A stretch of 64,000 nt of DNA, taken from NCBI RefSeq assembly GCF_007997155.1, contig NZ_VORT01000001.1, positions 310,001-374,000 on the forward strand, given 5' to 3'. This document shows, piece after piece, positions 54,525 to 62,823 of the stretch. A model generated the notes under the pieces. The model did not search any database and had not been told where the DNA came from. It was given only the letters and a program-made list of their open reading frames with translations. This stretch comes from Aequorivita antarctica (GTDB taxonomy: Bacteria; Bacteroidota; Bacteroidia; Flavobacteriales; Flavobacteriaceae). The first letter of the stretch is position 1; each line of letters starts with the position of its first letter. The position numbers were made by a program, and so were the translations under genes.

Positions 54525-56126
54525 TTATTTTTTGTCCAAATGATTTTTGGCTTCCAGTTCCAAAACTTTTAAGAGCATTGGGTCCGCTTCGTTAAAGATT
54601 ATTTCGTATTCATTAGGACCAAAAAGCTGTTGGGCGATGTTCGCTTTCAATGTTCTTTTCAACTCTTCGTTATAATTTGAAAGGTCTATCTGCGCTTCAT
54701 TAAACTTGGCGTATTCAATAAATTCTTTGGAAAGTTTATCTTCAACTTTAAAATTCTTCCTGAAATCATCGAATTTCATTCCTTTAAAAAAAGTTCGGTT
54801 TTTTTCGAGATATTCAAAGATGAAATAACTCATAAAACCACTTCGAGCAACGTATTGCAGGGTTTCATTTTCCACACTTGTATCTTTCGGCACAAAAACA
54901 TCGGGGATAATCCCGCCGCCGCCATAAACTACTTTTCCTTCAGGGGTAACGTATTTTAGTGAATCGGCAACCTTAATACTGTCTGCGTGTATCAATTCGC
55001 CATTGCGGTAACGCTTTTCATAATCATTGTAATAGGTGTCATTTCCATTTCCATAAGGCCGCTGAATGGAACGACCCGTTGGAGTGTAATATCGGGCAAT
55101 AGTCAACCGCACTGCACTACCATCGCCGAGTGACATTTCACGCTGCACCAATCCTTTTCCGAAAGAGCGGCGACCAATTATGGTTCCCTTGTCATTGTCT
55201 TGAAGGGCACCAGCCACAATTTCGCTGGCAGAAGCAGAGTTTTCGTTTATTAAAACGTAGAGTTTGCCATGTTCGAAATCGCCTCGGCGCGTAGCGTATG
55301 TTTTATTGATTTCGCCACTTTTATTTTTTGTAATAAGAACAAGTTTGTCGTTTTCCAAAAATTCATCAACTACCCGTTCTGCAGTCGAAATGTAGCCTCC
55401 TGGGTTGTTGCGAAGGTCCAAAACAAGTTTTGTGATACCTTGGTCTTTCAGTTTTTCGAGGGCGCTTTCAAATTCTTTATAAGTGGTTTCGGAAAAACGG
55501 TTCAGTTTTATATAACCCAAATCATCTGACAGTTTATAGGAAGCGTCTACACTCACCAATGGCACTTGTTTTCTCCGCACCTTTATTTCCAATGTTTTGT
55601 TTTCACTCGGGCGGTAAACGTCCAAAGCAACTTTGCTGTTTATTTCGCCTTTCAGATAATTGGAAATGCTATCACGCTGCACCAATTCGCCAAAAAGTCT
55701 TTTGCCGTCGGCGTAAAGTATTCTGTCGCCACCTTTAATTCCAGCTTTTTCTGCTGGTCCGCCTTCAATGGCACGAATTACGGCAATGGTATCTTTGTAA
55801 ACATAAAAGCTAACGCCAATGCCCGTGAAGGCACCGCGCATATCGTCTGCATTGTGTTGGTATTCACTTTTGGGAATGTAAACCGAATGAGGATCGAGGT
55901 TTTCAAGAATTCCGTTAACCGTGACATCCACAATACTGTCGGTGTTTACATTGTCAACATATTCATAATCTATGTAGTCTATAAGCCTGTTGAGTTTGTC
56001 TTTTTTTGAACTAGTGGCAAATATTTTTTCGGTGTTATCGTGAAAATTGAGCTTGGATCCAATAAAAACACCCGCGGCCAACGCCAATCCAATCCACAGA
56101 GGCAAGTATTTTTTTTGATTTCCCAT
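54525..56126 (-). CDS. S41 family C-terminal processing protease
   Basis: A 533-residue periplasmic protease: N-terminal membrane anchor or signal (about 8-26), PDZ domain (about 95-170, MRGAFTGIGVSFY, AGIKGGDRILYADG) and the S41 catalytic domain (about 190-380). The active-site serine motif is NSASASEIVAGALQD and the lysine motif RRSFGKGLVQ, giving a Ser-Lys dyad. A C-terminal extension (about 440-533) is common in Bacteroidota. It likely trims or degrades envelope proteins. It overlaps the dCMP deaminase stop by one base. Confidence 0.93.
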   Translation of the reverse strand: MGNQKKYLPLWIGLALAAGVFIGSKLNFHDNTEKIFATSSKKDKLNRLIDYIDYEYVDNVNTDSIVDVTVNGILENLDPHSVYIPKSEYQHNADDMRGAFTGIGVSFYVYKDTIAVIRAIEGGPAEKAGIKGGDRILYADGKRLFGELVQRDSISNYLKGEINSKVALDVYRPSENKTLEIKVRRKQVPLVSVDASYKLSDDLGYIKLNRFSETTYKEFESALEKLKDQGITKLVLDLRNNPGGYISTAERVVDEFLENDKLVLITKNKSGEINKTYATRRGDFEHGKLYVLINENSASASEIVAGALQDNDKGTIIGRRSFGKGLVQREMSLGDGSAVRLTIARYYTPTGRSIQRPYGNGNDTYYNDYEKRYRNGELIHADSIKVADSLKYVTPEGKVVYGGGGIIPDVFVPKDTSVENETLQYVARSGFMSYFIFEYLEKNRTFFKGMKFDDFRKNFKVEDKLSKEFIEYAKFNEAQIDLSNYNEELKRTLKANIAQQLFGPNEYEIIFNEADPMLLKVLELEAKNHLDKK

Positions 56127-56560
56127 TATTCTGAATCTAAATCTGAAATGTGTTGTATGCTTACTCCCGCTTTTTCTAAAAAGGCAATGCCAGAGTTGTC
56201 TTTATATTCGTTAAGATAGACCATTCTTTTTATGCCCGCTTGGTGTATCAATTTGCTGCATTCTTTGCAGGGCGACATCGTGATGTAAAGTGTTGCTCCT
56301 TGGCAAGCTTGTGTGCTTGATGCTACTTTTAGTATTGCATTTGCTTCAGCGTGGAGGACGTACCATTTTGTGTAGCCTTCGTCATCTTCGCAAATGTTTT
56401 CAAAACCAGTTGGAGTGCCATTATAACCATCGCTGATTATCATCTTGTCTTTCACAATAAGTGCGCCAACCTGTCTTCGCTTACAATAAGAAAGTTTGCT
56501 CCATTCTTGGGCCATCCGCAGATAGGCAATATCATACTTACGTTGTTTGCTGTCCTTCAT
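56126..56560 (-). CDS. Deoxycytidylate deaminase
   Basis: It converts dCMP to dUMP for dTMP synthesis. The 144 residues contain the zinc-ligand motif HAEANAIL with the catalytic Glu, and MSPCKECSKLI with the two Cys ligands. It resembles ComEB-type dCMP deaminases. The gene is coupled to the downstream S41 protease gene (TAATG overlap); the two functions are unrelated, so the link is probably an inherited arrangement. Confidence 0.94.
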   Translation of the reverse strand: MKDSKQRKYDIAYLRMAQEWSKLSYCKRRQVGALIVKDKMIISDGYNGTPTGFENICEDDEGYTKWYVLHAEANAILKVASSTQACQGATLYITMSPCKECSKLIHQAGIKRMVYLNEYKDNSGIAFLEKAGVSIQHISDLDSE

Positions 56561-56715
56561 ACTTTTAAATAGGTAGCGAAATTACTTGGAAGTTACACCA
56601 CTGCCAAAAAAAAAGTTGTTAAGTTATTGCCAAAGTGGATTTGGAGTTTAGATGGGTTGTGAGTTGAGAAGTATAATACATTCCAAACCATTATTTTTTA
56701 AAGACGACCAACTCC

Positions 56716-57294
56716 TTAAAATATCCAGTTATTGATAAGCATCGGTATTACCATTCCTATTACTAGTGAAGAAACCACTAAGACCCAATCTCTTTTATTG
56801 AAACGGAAGATGGTTTGAAAAATGAAGGCGATGATTAAAATGATGATTACCACGATGATCTGTGCAGTTTCAATACCTAGGGCGAATTCGAGTAATGGCA
56901 AAATACCGCCACCGCTGTCCAATGCTGTAAAGAAAGAAGCAAACCCTAATCCATGAATCAATCCGAAGAAAATAGTTACAATATAAAAAATGCCCATTTT
57001 TTCCACTTTTTTCTCTTTTCCTGCTGTAAAAAGGTTGAAAAGAGCTGTAACTAAAATGGTAACTGGAATTAAAAACTCAATAACTTTCCCAGAAACACTC
57101 ACCACATTATAACTCGCTAAAAGCAGTGAAAGCGTGTGGCCAAGAGTAAACATAGTAACCAAAAGCAACAATTTTTTCCACGAAGAAAAAGTATAAGCAG
57201 CGCAAAGCACAATTAAAAAAAGAATGTGATCGTAGGCTTTCCAATCCAGCACGTGGTGGAGGCCAAGGTTAAAATACAACCAGAAATCAGACAT
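56716..57294 (-). CDS. HupE/UreJ-like membrane protein
   Basis: A 192-residue membrane protein with about six helices, matching the HupE/UreJ_2 family: LGLHHVLDWKAYDHILFLI near the start, FTLGHTLSLLLAS, and FFGLIHGLGFASFF. The histidines fit metal (Ni/Co) transport, but no hydrogenase or urease gene is present, so the role is unknown. It has its own TAnnTTTG box 27 nt upstream. Confidence 0.88.
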   Translation of the reverse strand: MSDFWLYFNLGLHHVLDWKAYDHILFLIVLCAAYTFSSWKKLLLLVTMFTLGHTLSLLLASYNVVSVSGKVIEFLIPVTILVTALFNLFTAGKEKKVEKMGIFYIVTIFFGLIHGLGFASFFTALDSGGGILPLLEFALGIETAQIIVVIIILIIAFIFQTIFRFNKRDWVLVVSSLVIGMVIPMLINNWIF

Positions 57295-57321
57295 TGGGGA
57301 CGGGGTTTTTCAAGGTTTGCC

Positions 57322-57329
57322 CAAATATA
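57322..57329 (-). promoter_or_regulatory. TAnnTTTG -7 box of the hupE-like gene
   Basis: TATATTTG on the minus strand, 27 nt before the ATG at 57294. Confidence 0.5.
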
Positions 57330-57361
57330 GCGATTGTTAGCAATACTTTTACCTTGAAAAA

Positions 57362-59092
57362 TTAAATAATTACCCGCACTTCTCCTAACTGTTGCACCCT
57401 GTATGGAAATTGTTCTCCTGGCGCACCAATGAACATAAAGTTGACGGGGATATGCCATCTCTTTGATAGTTCATTGATTTTTTCGGGGCCAAATACGCCC
57501 GATTCTTCTACAAATTGAATTTTTATGTCTGGATATGCGCGGTCAAGTACTTCCACATCTTTTTTTAGATTGTTGGCGACCAACATTCCTTCATCAAGTA
57601 CAGCCACAATTTTTAACCTTTTGGTGGGTTCGTTGTTCTTTATGTAAAGCATCACTTTGTTAATTGTTTCCACGTTGTCGTTATTTGTAAAAAACACAAA
57701 TTGCTTACCCGTCAATTCCTGCAGCCTGTTTTTGGTAATGCGTTTCCAGTTCTTAAAAAACTTGCTGTTAGCGGGAGCAATATAATCTATAAACAGAAGT
57801 GCAGCTTTCAATATATAGTGATGATAAAGCATAAAAAACACCACAAAAAGTGTTGGAACCAGATATTCAAAAAAGGTAGCCAAAAACTCAGGGTTCAAGA
57901 ATATGTTTCCCAACAATGCGGCAATAACCGAGGCAATCGCGATAAAAACGGACAAATAGGAAGCCCGCTCGGGCCTTGGCAGATGCTTTCTGTTAATTTT
58001 CAATAAAAGGTTCCCGACTCCAAAAAGCACCATCACTGAAAGAAAGGCAATAGTATAGACTCCAGCCAGGGAAGGTAAATCTCCGTGAGTTACCAATAGA
58101 ATGGAGGTGCAAAGTGCGAAGAACAATATAAAAATTAGGTAGGGGCTTTTATTTTTGTTTCTAATCAATAGAAAACTCGGAAGCACCCTATCCAGTGCCA
58201 TGCGTTCCATTAAGCCGCCAACGCCTACGTATGATGTAAGCACTGCGCCACTCAACACCAACGCTGCATCAATTCCCACCAAAAATGAAAGCCAATGTCC
58301 CCCAGAGGTTTCGCCGAGAAATGATAGTAATGCATCCTGATTATTATTTACAACTTCTTGCGGTAAAAGGCCCAGCGCAAGAAATGCGATAAGTGGATTG
58401 AAAATGCTTACAACTATCCACATATTGCGCAAGGTTTTTGGGAAAACGCCTGGCTGTTGTTCTTCAACATAATTTGCCGAACTTTCAAAGCCACTAATGC
58501 CCAGCATCGCAGCCGAAAAGCCAAAAAAGAGCGCCATGGTAATGCTTCCGCCAACGGGCATTTTAAAATTTGCGATCAGCGTATCAAAGCCATTACTGAA
58601 AAGAAAATAGAGACAGAAACCACAAAGAAGCGTCAAAGAAAAAAGGTGAAAAAGAAAGATAAAAACTGCCACTTTTGAAGACTCGCCAATGCCTAGAATA
58701 ACCAACCCCATAAACAATAATAGAAGACCAATAGTAACTGGAAACACCGGAATTACATCCCAAATGCTATAAGCATATTTAACCGCCTCACTAGCAGAAA
58801 GTACGGCCGTAGCCATATAAGAAAGCACTGTTAAAGCTGCTGCAACAGAGGCTGTAGATTTTTTGGTTGTGTTTAAAAGTGCATTGTAAGCTCCTCCATT
58901 TAAAGGCAAAGCACCAACCACTTCCCCATAAATTTTTCTGAATAAAAACAAAACGCCCGCAACCATTAAAAGCGAAATCCAAGCGTATTGGCCTGCGTAG
59001 AAAATGGCGAGAGCCGAAACATATAAACAAGAAGAACTTATGTCATTGCCGCAGATGGCTGTTGCTTCTAGCTGGTTTAGTTTTTTGGGCAT
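57362..59092 (-). CDS. APC-superfamily amino acid permease with C-terminal cytoplasmic domain
   Basis: A 576-residue inner-membrane transporter with about 12 hydrophobic helices in residues 20-430. NQLEATAICGNDISSSCLY at the N-terminus and GISGFESSANYVEE are typical of the amino acid/polyamine/organocation group. A hydrophilic C-terminal domain (about 450-576) with alternating strands and helices (KIVAVLDEGMLVANNL) resembles a universal-stress-type regulatory domain. The substrate is unknown. It is a single-gene unit. Confidence 0.9.
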   Translation of the reverse strand: MPKKLNQLEATAICGNDISSSCLYVSALAIFYAGQYAWISLLMVAGVLFLFRKIYGEVVGALPLNGGAYNALLNTTKKSTASVAAALTVLSYMATAVLSASEAVKYAYSIWDVIPVFPVTIGLLLLFMGLVILGIGESSKVAVFIFLFHLFSLTLLCGFCLYFLFSNGFDTLIANFKMPVGGSITMALFFGFSAAMLGISGFESSANYVEEQQPGVFPKTLRNMWIVVSIFNPLIAFLALGLLPQEVVNNNQDALLSFLGETSGGHWLSFLVGIDAALVLSGAVLTSYVGVGGLMERMALDRVLPSFLLIRNKNKSPYLIFILFFALCTSILLVTHGDLPSLAGVYTIAFLSVMVLFGVGNLLLKINRKHLPRPERASYLSVFIAIASVIAALLGNIFLNPEFLATFFEYLVPTLFVVFFMLYHHYILKAALLFIDYIAPANSKFFKNWKRITKNRLQELTGKQFVFFTNNDNVETINKVMLYIKNNEPTKRLKIVAVLDEGMLVANNLKKDVEVLDRAYPDIKIQFVEESGVFGPEKINELSKRWHIPVNFMFIGAPGEQFPYRVQQLGEVRVII

Positions 59093-59213
59093 TAAATTCA
59101 GATTGAATATCTTAAAGGTAATTACACAAAAAAACTTTATAAGAAAGTTAATGTTAAAGTTTTATGACAACTAGAATTTAATTGAAATCTAATATAAGGG
59201 AGTATCGTTTCTT

Positions 59214-59251
59214 AAAATAAAAAAAAGCTCCAACATATAGTTAGAGCTTTT
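59214..59251 (-). terminator. Terminator of tRNA-Leu
   Basis: AAAAGCTC and GAGCTTTT form the stem, with an extra AAC/GTT inside; a T-run follows on the minus strand. It lies just after the tRNA gene. Confidence 0.85.
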
Positions 59252-59252
59252 G

Positions 59253-59334
59253 TACTCGAGGCGGGAATCGAACCCGCACGTCCTAAAACACTGGATTTTG
59301 AATCCAGCGCGTCTACCAATTCCGCCACTCGAGC
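59253..59334 (-). tRNA. tRNA-Leu (anticodon CAA)
   Basis: An 82-nt cloverleaf on the minus strand. The acceptor stem pairs GCTCGAG with CTCGAGT (a G-T pair at 1-72), with discriminator A. The anticodon stem is CTGGA/TCCAG around the loop TTCAAAA, giving anticodon CAA for UUG codons. The T-arm is GCGGG TTCGATT CCCGC, and the extended variable arm of class II tRNAs is present. No CCA is encoded. Confidence 0.96.
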
Positions 59335-59421
59335 AAACGGGAGGCAAAAATAAACAAATATTTGTAATTTACTTAAAAATTTATCCGGCTATTTTTTTAA
59401 ATATCGCTAACTATTAATTTT

Positions 59422-59429
59422 TACCTTTG
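59422..59429 (+). promoter_or_regulatory. TAnnTTTG -7 box of prs
   Basis: TACCTTTG, 26 nt before the prs ATG. Confidence 0.5.
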
Positions 59430-59455
59430 TAGTCTATTCAAACAAAACCTAAAAA

Positions 59456-60394
59456 ATGTCAACTCTCGCACCGGACCCCAAGATTTTTGCCTGTAAACAA
59501 AGTGAAGCACTCGCACAAGACATAGCAGATGCCTTCGGGATACCCTTGGGAAAAGTTATTACTTCCCATTATAGTGATGGCGAATTCCAACCTTCCTTTG
59601 AGGAGTCGGTTCGTGGAAGCCGTGTTTTTTTGATAGGCTCCACCTTTCCGAATAGCGACCATTTAATGGAACTTCTGTTAATGATTGATGCCGCAAAACG
59701 CGCTTCAGCACGTCATATTACGGCAGTGTTGCCATATTTTGGGTGGGCACGCCAGGACAGAAAGGACAAACCTCGTGTTCCGATTGCAGCAAAATTGGTT
59801 GCAAAAATGTTAGAAACTGCTGGAGCAACAAGAATAATAACAATGGATCTGCATGCAGACCAAATTCAAGGATTTTTTGAAAAGCCTGTGGACCATCTTT
59901 TTGCCTCCACTGTATTTCTTCCCTATTTGAGAAGTTTGAACCTTGAAAATCTGACCATAGCGTCTCCAGACATGGGTGGTTCAAAACGTGCGTATGCCTA
60001 TTCAAAATTTTTGAACAGCGATGTTGTAATCTGCTACAAACAGCGTGAAAAAGCTAATATTATTTCTCATATGGAACTCATTGGCGACGTAAAAGGGAAA
60101 AACGTAGTGCTGGTTGATGATATGGTTGATACCGCCGGAACCCTTACCACCGCTGCAGATTTGATGATGGAGCGTGGCGCTCTGAGCGTTCGCGCCGTGT
60201 GCACTCACCCACTACTTTCGGGCAATGCGTATGAAAGGATTGAAAAATCACAACTACTGGAATTAATTGTTTCAGATTCAATTCCCACTAAGCCCAGTAA
60301 AAAAATTAGAGTAATAAGTTGCGCCAACCTTTTTGCAGATGTAATGTTGAGCGTTAATGCCAATAAATCTATCAGCGGTAAGTTTTTGATGTAA
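59456..60394 (+). CDS. prs: Ribose-phosphate pyrophosphokinase
   Basis: It makes PRPP from ribose 5-phosphate and ATP for nucleotide, His and Trp synthesis. The 312 residues match the class I enzyme. The ATP/flexible-loop region is ITAVLPYFGWARQDRK, the metal-binding TRIITMDLHADQIQGFF, and the PRPP-binding loop VLVDDMVDTAGTLTTA. It is followed by a strong hairpin at 60482-60515 that overlaps the rplY promoter region. Confidence 0.97.
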   Translation: MSTLAPDPKIFACKQSEALAQDIADAFGIPLGKVITSHYSDGEFQPSFEESVRGSRVFLIGSTFPNSDHLMELLLMIDAAKRASARHITAVLPYFGWARQDRKDKPRVPIAAKLVAKMLETAGATRIITMDLHADQIQGFFEKPVDHLFASTVFLPYLRSLNLENLTIASPDMGGSKRAYAYSKFLNSDVVICYKQREKANIISHMELIGDVKGKNVVLVDDMVDTAGTLTTAADLMMERGALSVRAVCTHPLLSGNAYERIEKSQLLELIVSDSIPTKPSKKIRVISCANLFADVMLSVNANKSISGKFLM

Positions 60395-60472
60395 TTTTTT
60401 TGAAAGATGAAACGCTTTTTTCAAAAGAAAGAAAAAATCAAAAATCCTAAACCGATAATCCAAAATATAATT

Positions 60473-60480
60473 TATCTTTG
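60473..60480 (+). promoter_or_regulatory. TAnnTTTG -7 box of rplY
   Basis: TATCTTTG, ending directly before the hairpin at 60482. The predicted transcription start falls inside that hairpin's left arm. Confidence 0.5.
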
Positions 60481-60481
60481 C

Positions 60482-60515
60482 ACTCCCTAAAAAACAGCTT
60501 TTTAGGGAGTTTTTT
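60482..60515 (+). terminator. Terminator hairpin between prs and rplY
   Basis: A perfect 12-bp stem (ACTCCCTAAAAA with TTTTTAGGGAGT, loop ACAGC), followed by six T. It can end prs transcription. For rplY it lies at or in the 5' end of the transcript. Confidence 0.88.
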
Positions 60516-60538
60516 ATTAATAAATAATTTTAAAAAAA

Positions 60539-61174
60539 ATGAAATCTATTACAATTAAAGGATCACAAAGAGAAAGCGTGGGCAAAAAGGCAACGAAAGC
60601 CCTACGTAATGCTGGAATGGTTCCTTGCGTAGTTTACGGAGGGGATGAGCCAATTAGTTTTTCAGCAGAAGAAATTGCATTTAAAGACTTGGTTTACACT
60701 CCAGACGTACACACGGTTGTAGTGAATCTGGGTGGCAAAAAAGTTAACGCCATCCTTCAAGATATACAATTTCACCCAGTGACTGATCGTATTCTTCACA
60801 TCGATTTTTACCAGATTTTTGATGATAAAGAAGTATCTATGGAAATCCCTGTGCGTACCGTTGGTAACTCTCGCGGTGTTCGTAACGGTGGTACTTTACG
60901 TATTGTTACACGTAAACTTCGTGTGAAAGCTTTGCCAGAAAATCTTCCGGATTTTATTGAGGCAGACATTACCGAAATGAAAATTGGTGCTAAAATGTAC
61001 ACCAAGTCGATTAAAACCGACAATTACAAAATTATGCACCCAGAGAACACTGTTATCTGTCAGGTTAGAACTTCACGTACCGCTATTGTGGAAGAAGAAA
61101 CTGAAAGTGAAGAAGGAGAAGAAACTGCTGCTGAAGGCGCTGATGAAAATGCTGAGGCTCCAGCTGAAGCATAA
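60539..61174 (+). CDS. rplY: 50S ribosomal protein L25/general stress protein Ctc
   Basis: Binds 5S rRNA in the large ribosomal subunit. The 211-residue long (Ctc/TL5) form has the L25 beta-barrel domain at the N-terminus (about 1-95, [18 protein letters not shown]), a second TL5-type domain (about 96-185), and a very acidic tail (about 188-211, rich in Glu and Ala). The tail and second domain are typical of Bacteroidota. It is followed by its own terminator. Confidence 0.94.
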   Translation: MKSITIKGSQRESVGKKATKALRNAGMVPCVVYGGDEPISFSAEEIAFKDLVYTPDVHTVVVNLGGKKVNAILQDIQFHPVTDRILHIDFYQIFDDKEVSMEIPVRTVGNSRGVRNGGTLRIVTRKLRVKALPENLPDFIEADITEMKIGAKMYTKSIKTDNYKIMHPENTVICQVRTSRTAIVEEETESEEGEETAAEGADENAEAPAEA

Positions 61175-61197
61175 ACTCTTCTTTTTAAAGATAAGTG

Positions 61198-61230
61198 AAA
61201 AGCATCCTGTTAATTCAGGGTGCTTTTTTT
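61198..61230 (+). terminator. Intrinsic terminator after rplY
   Basis: AAAAGCATCCTG pairs with CAGGGTGCTTTT (one G-T wobble), followed by a run of T. Confidence 0.87.
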
Positions 61231-61255
61231 ATTTTTACCGGAGATTTAAAAATAT

Positions 61256-61888
61256 ATGCCATCATTTTTCAAAAAATTATTTTCAGCGAAAACTGACCAA
61301 ACCTTTATCGAAAAAGATTCCATGAAAAAATTTCTTATTGTAGGACTGGGGAATATTGGTCCAAAATATGCAAACACCCGACATAATATAGGCTTTAAAG
61401 TCGTCGATTTTTATGCCGAAAAAAACTCACTTACTTGGGAAACGGCCAAGTTGGGCGATATTACTTCACATAAATTAAAAGGAAGAACTTTTATTTTTCT
61501 GAAACCAAGCACCTATATGAATTTAAGTGGAAAGGCTGTAAATTACTGGCTCGATAAAGAGAAAATTCCGATGGAAAATATGCTTGTAATTACAGACGAC
61601 TTAAATTTGGCTTTCGGAACTATTCGTATAAAAACTAAAGGTAGTGATGGAGGCCACAATGGTTTAAAAGATATTCAAAATACGCTGCAAACCACAACTT
61701 ACAATCGTTTCCGCTTTGGGATAAGCGATGCTTTTTCAAAAGGAAGACAAGTAGATTACGTTTTGGGTGAGTGGGAAGCTGAAGAAGAAAAACAACTGCC
61801 CGAACGTTTAGAATTGGGCTGTAATATCATAGAATCCTTTGCCCTTGCAGGAATTAACATTACGATGAACACTTTTAACGGAAAATAA
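61256..61888 (+). CDS. pth: Peptidyl-tRNA hydrolase
   Basis: It cleaves peptidyl-tRNAs released from stalled ribosomes. The catalytic core begins at the internal ATG 61322 (MKKFLIVGLGNIGPKYANTR). The motifs are RHNIGFKVVD with catalytic His, FLKPSTYMNLSGKAV, and SDGGHNGLKDI with its conserved His. The ATG at 61256 adds 22 residues of basic, amphipathic sequence (PSFFKKLFSAK); I keep it because similar short extensions occur in flavobacterial relatives as I recall, but the shorter start is possible. ribF begins 2 nt after the stop. Confidence 0.95.
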   Translation: MPSFFKKLFSAKTDQTFIEKDSMKKFLIVGLGNIGPKYANTRHNIGFKVVDFYAEKNSLTWETAKLGDITSHKLKGRTFIFLKPSTYMNLSGKAVNYWLDKEKIPMENMLVITDDLNLAFGTIRIKTKGSDGGHNGLKDIQNTLQTTTYNRFRFGISDAFSKGRQVDYVLGEWEAEEEKQLPERLELGCNIIESFALAGINITMNTFNGK

Positions 61889-61890
61889 TT

Positions 61891-62823
61891 TTGAAGAAAT
61901 ATTCCTCGGCCTCAACCTATAAAAATGACCGTCAAAGCGTGGTTACCATCGGTACTTTTGACGGTGTTCATATTGGCCATAAAGCTATCCTTAAACGTTT
62001 GGTGGAAACTTCTAAAAAAGAAAACCTGGATTCCGTTGTTCTAACTTTTTTTCCTCATCCGCGGATGGTGCTCCAAGAAAATGTGGATATCAAACTTATA
62101 AACACCATTGAGGAACGTACTGAATTGCTTGAAAAAACGGGACTCGATCATTTGGTAATCCATCCTTTTACTCACGCCTTTTCACGTTTGACCGCCTTGG
62201 AATATGTACGCGATATTTTGGTAAATAGACTAAAAGCGAAGAAAATTATAATTGGTTACGATCACCGTTTTGGAAGAAATAGAATTGCCGATATTGATGA
62301 TTTAAAGGAATTTGGAAGAGCCTATGATTTTGAAGTTGAAGAAATTTCCGCCAAAGAATTGGACGACGTTGCAATAAGTTCCACAAAGATTCGAAAAGCT
62401 TTGAACGAAGGCGATGTTGAAACTGCAAACAGTTATTTGGGCTACTATTTTATGATTTCTGGCGAAGTGGTGAGAGGCAAAGCTATTGGCCGTACCATTA
62501 AGTATCCCACCGCAAATTTGAAGCTGAAAGAAGCCTATAAATTAATTCCGAAGAATGGAGTTTACGTTGTTCAATCAATAATTAGAGGCGAAAAAGTTTT
62601 TGGAATAACCAGCATTGGTACAAACCCTACCGTTGGCGGAAAGGAGAAAACAATTGAAACGCATTTTCTCGATTTCAATCAAGATTTATACGAAAAGGAA
62701 ATCACTGTTGAATTTTTGAAATTCATTCGTGATGAAGCAACTTTCGATTCTATTGAAATGCTACGTCAAGAAATTATAAAAGATGAAATTTTCGCAAAGA
62801 AATATTTAATAGAACGTGAATAA
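61891..62823 (+). CDS. ribF: Bifunctional riboflavin kinase/FAD synthetase
   Basis: It phosphorylates riboflavin to FMN and adenylylates FMN to FAD. The 310 residues comprise the N-terminal nucleotidyltransferase domain (about 1-170, GTFDGVHIGHKA, IGYDHRFGRNR) and the C-terminal riboflavin kinase domain (about 180-305, GKAIGRTIKYPTANL). The start is TTG, directly after the pth stop (2 nt), supporting joint expression. The next gene overlaps its end by 8 nt. Confidence 0.95.
   Translation: MKKYSSASTYKNDRQSVVTIGTFDGVHIGHKAILKRLVETSKKENLDSVVLTFFPHPRMVLQENVDIKLINTIEERTELLEKTGLDHLVIHPFTHAFSRLTALEYVRDILVNRLKAKKIIIGYDHRFGRNRIADIDDLKEFGRAYDFEVEEISAKELDDVAISSTKIRKALNEGDVETANSYLGYYFMISGEVVRGKAIGRTIKYPTANLKLKEAYKLIPKNGVYVVQSIIRGEKVFGITSIGTNPTVGGKEKTIETHFLDFNQDLYEKEITVEFLKFIRDEATFDSIEMLRQEIIKDEIFAKKYLIERE

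Noticed and set aside
55566-56009. 147-codon plus-strand frame in the S41 protease gene
   Set aside because: Shadow of the PDZ and N-terminal coding region; no signal peptide or motif.
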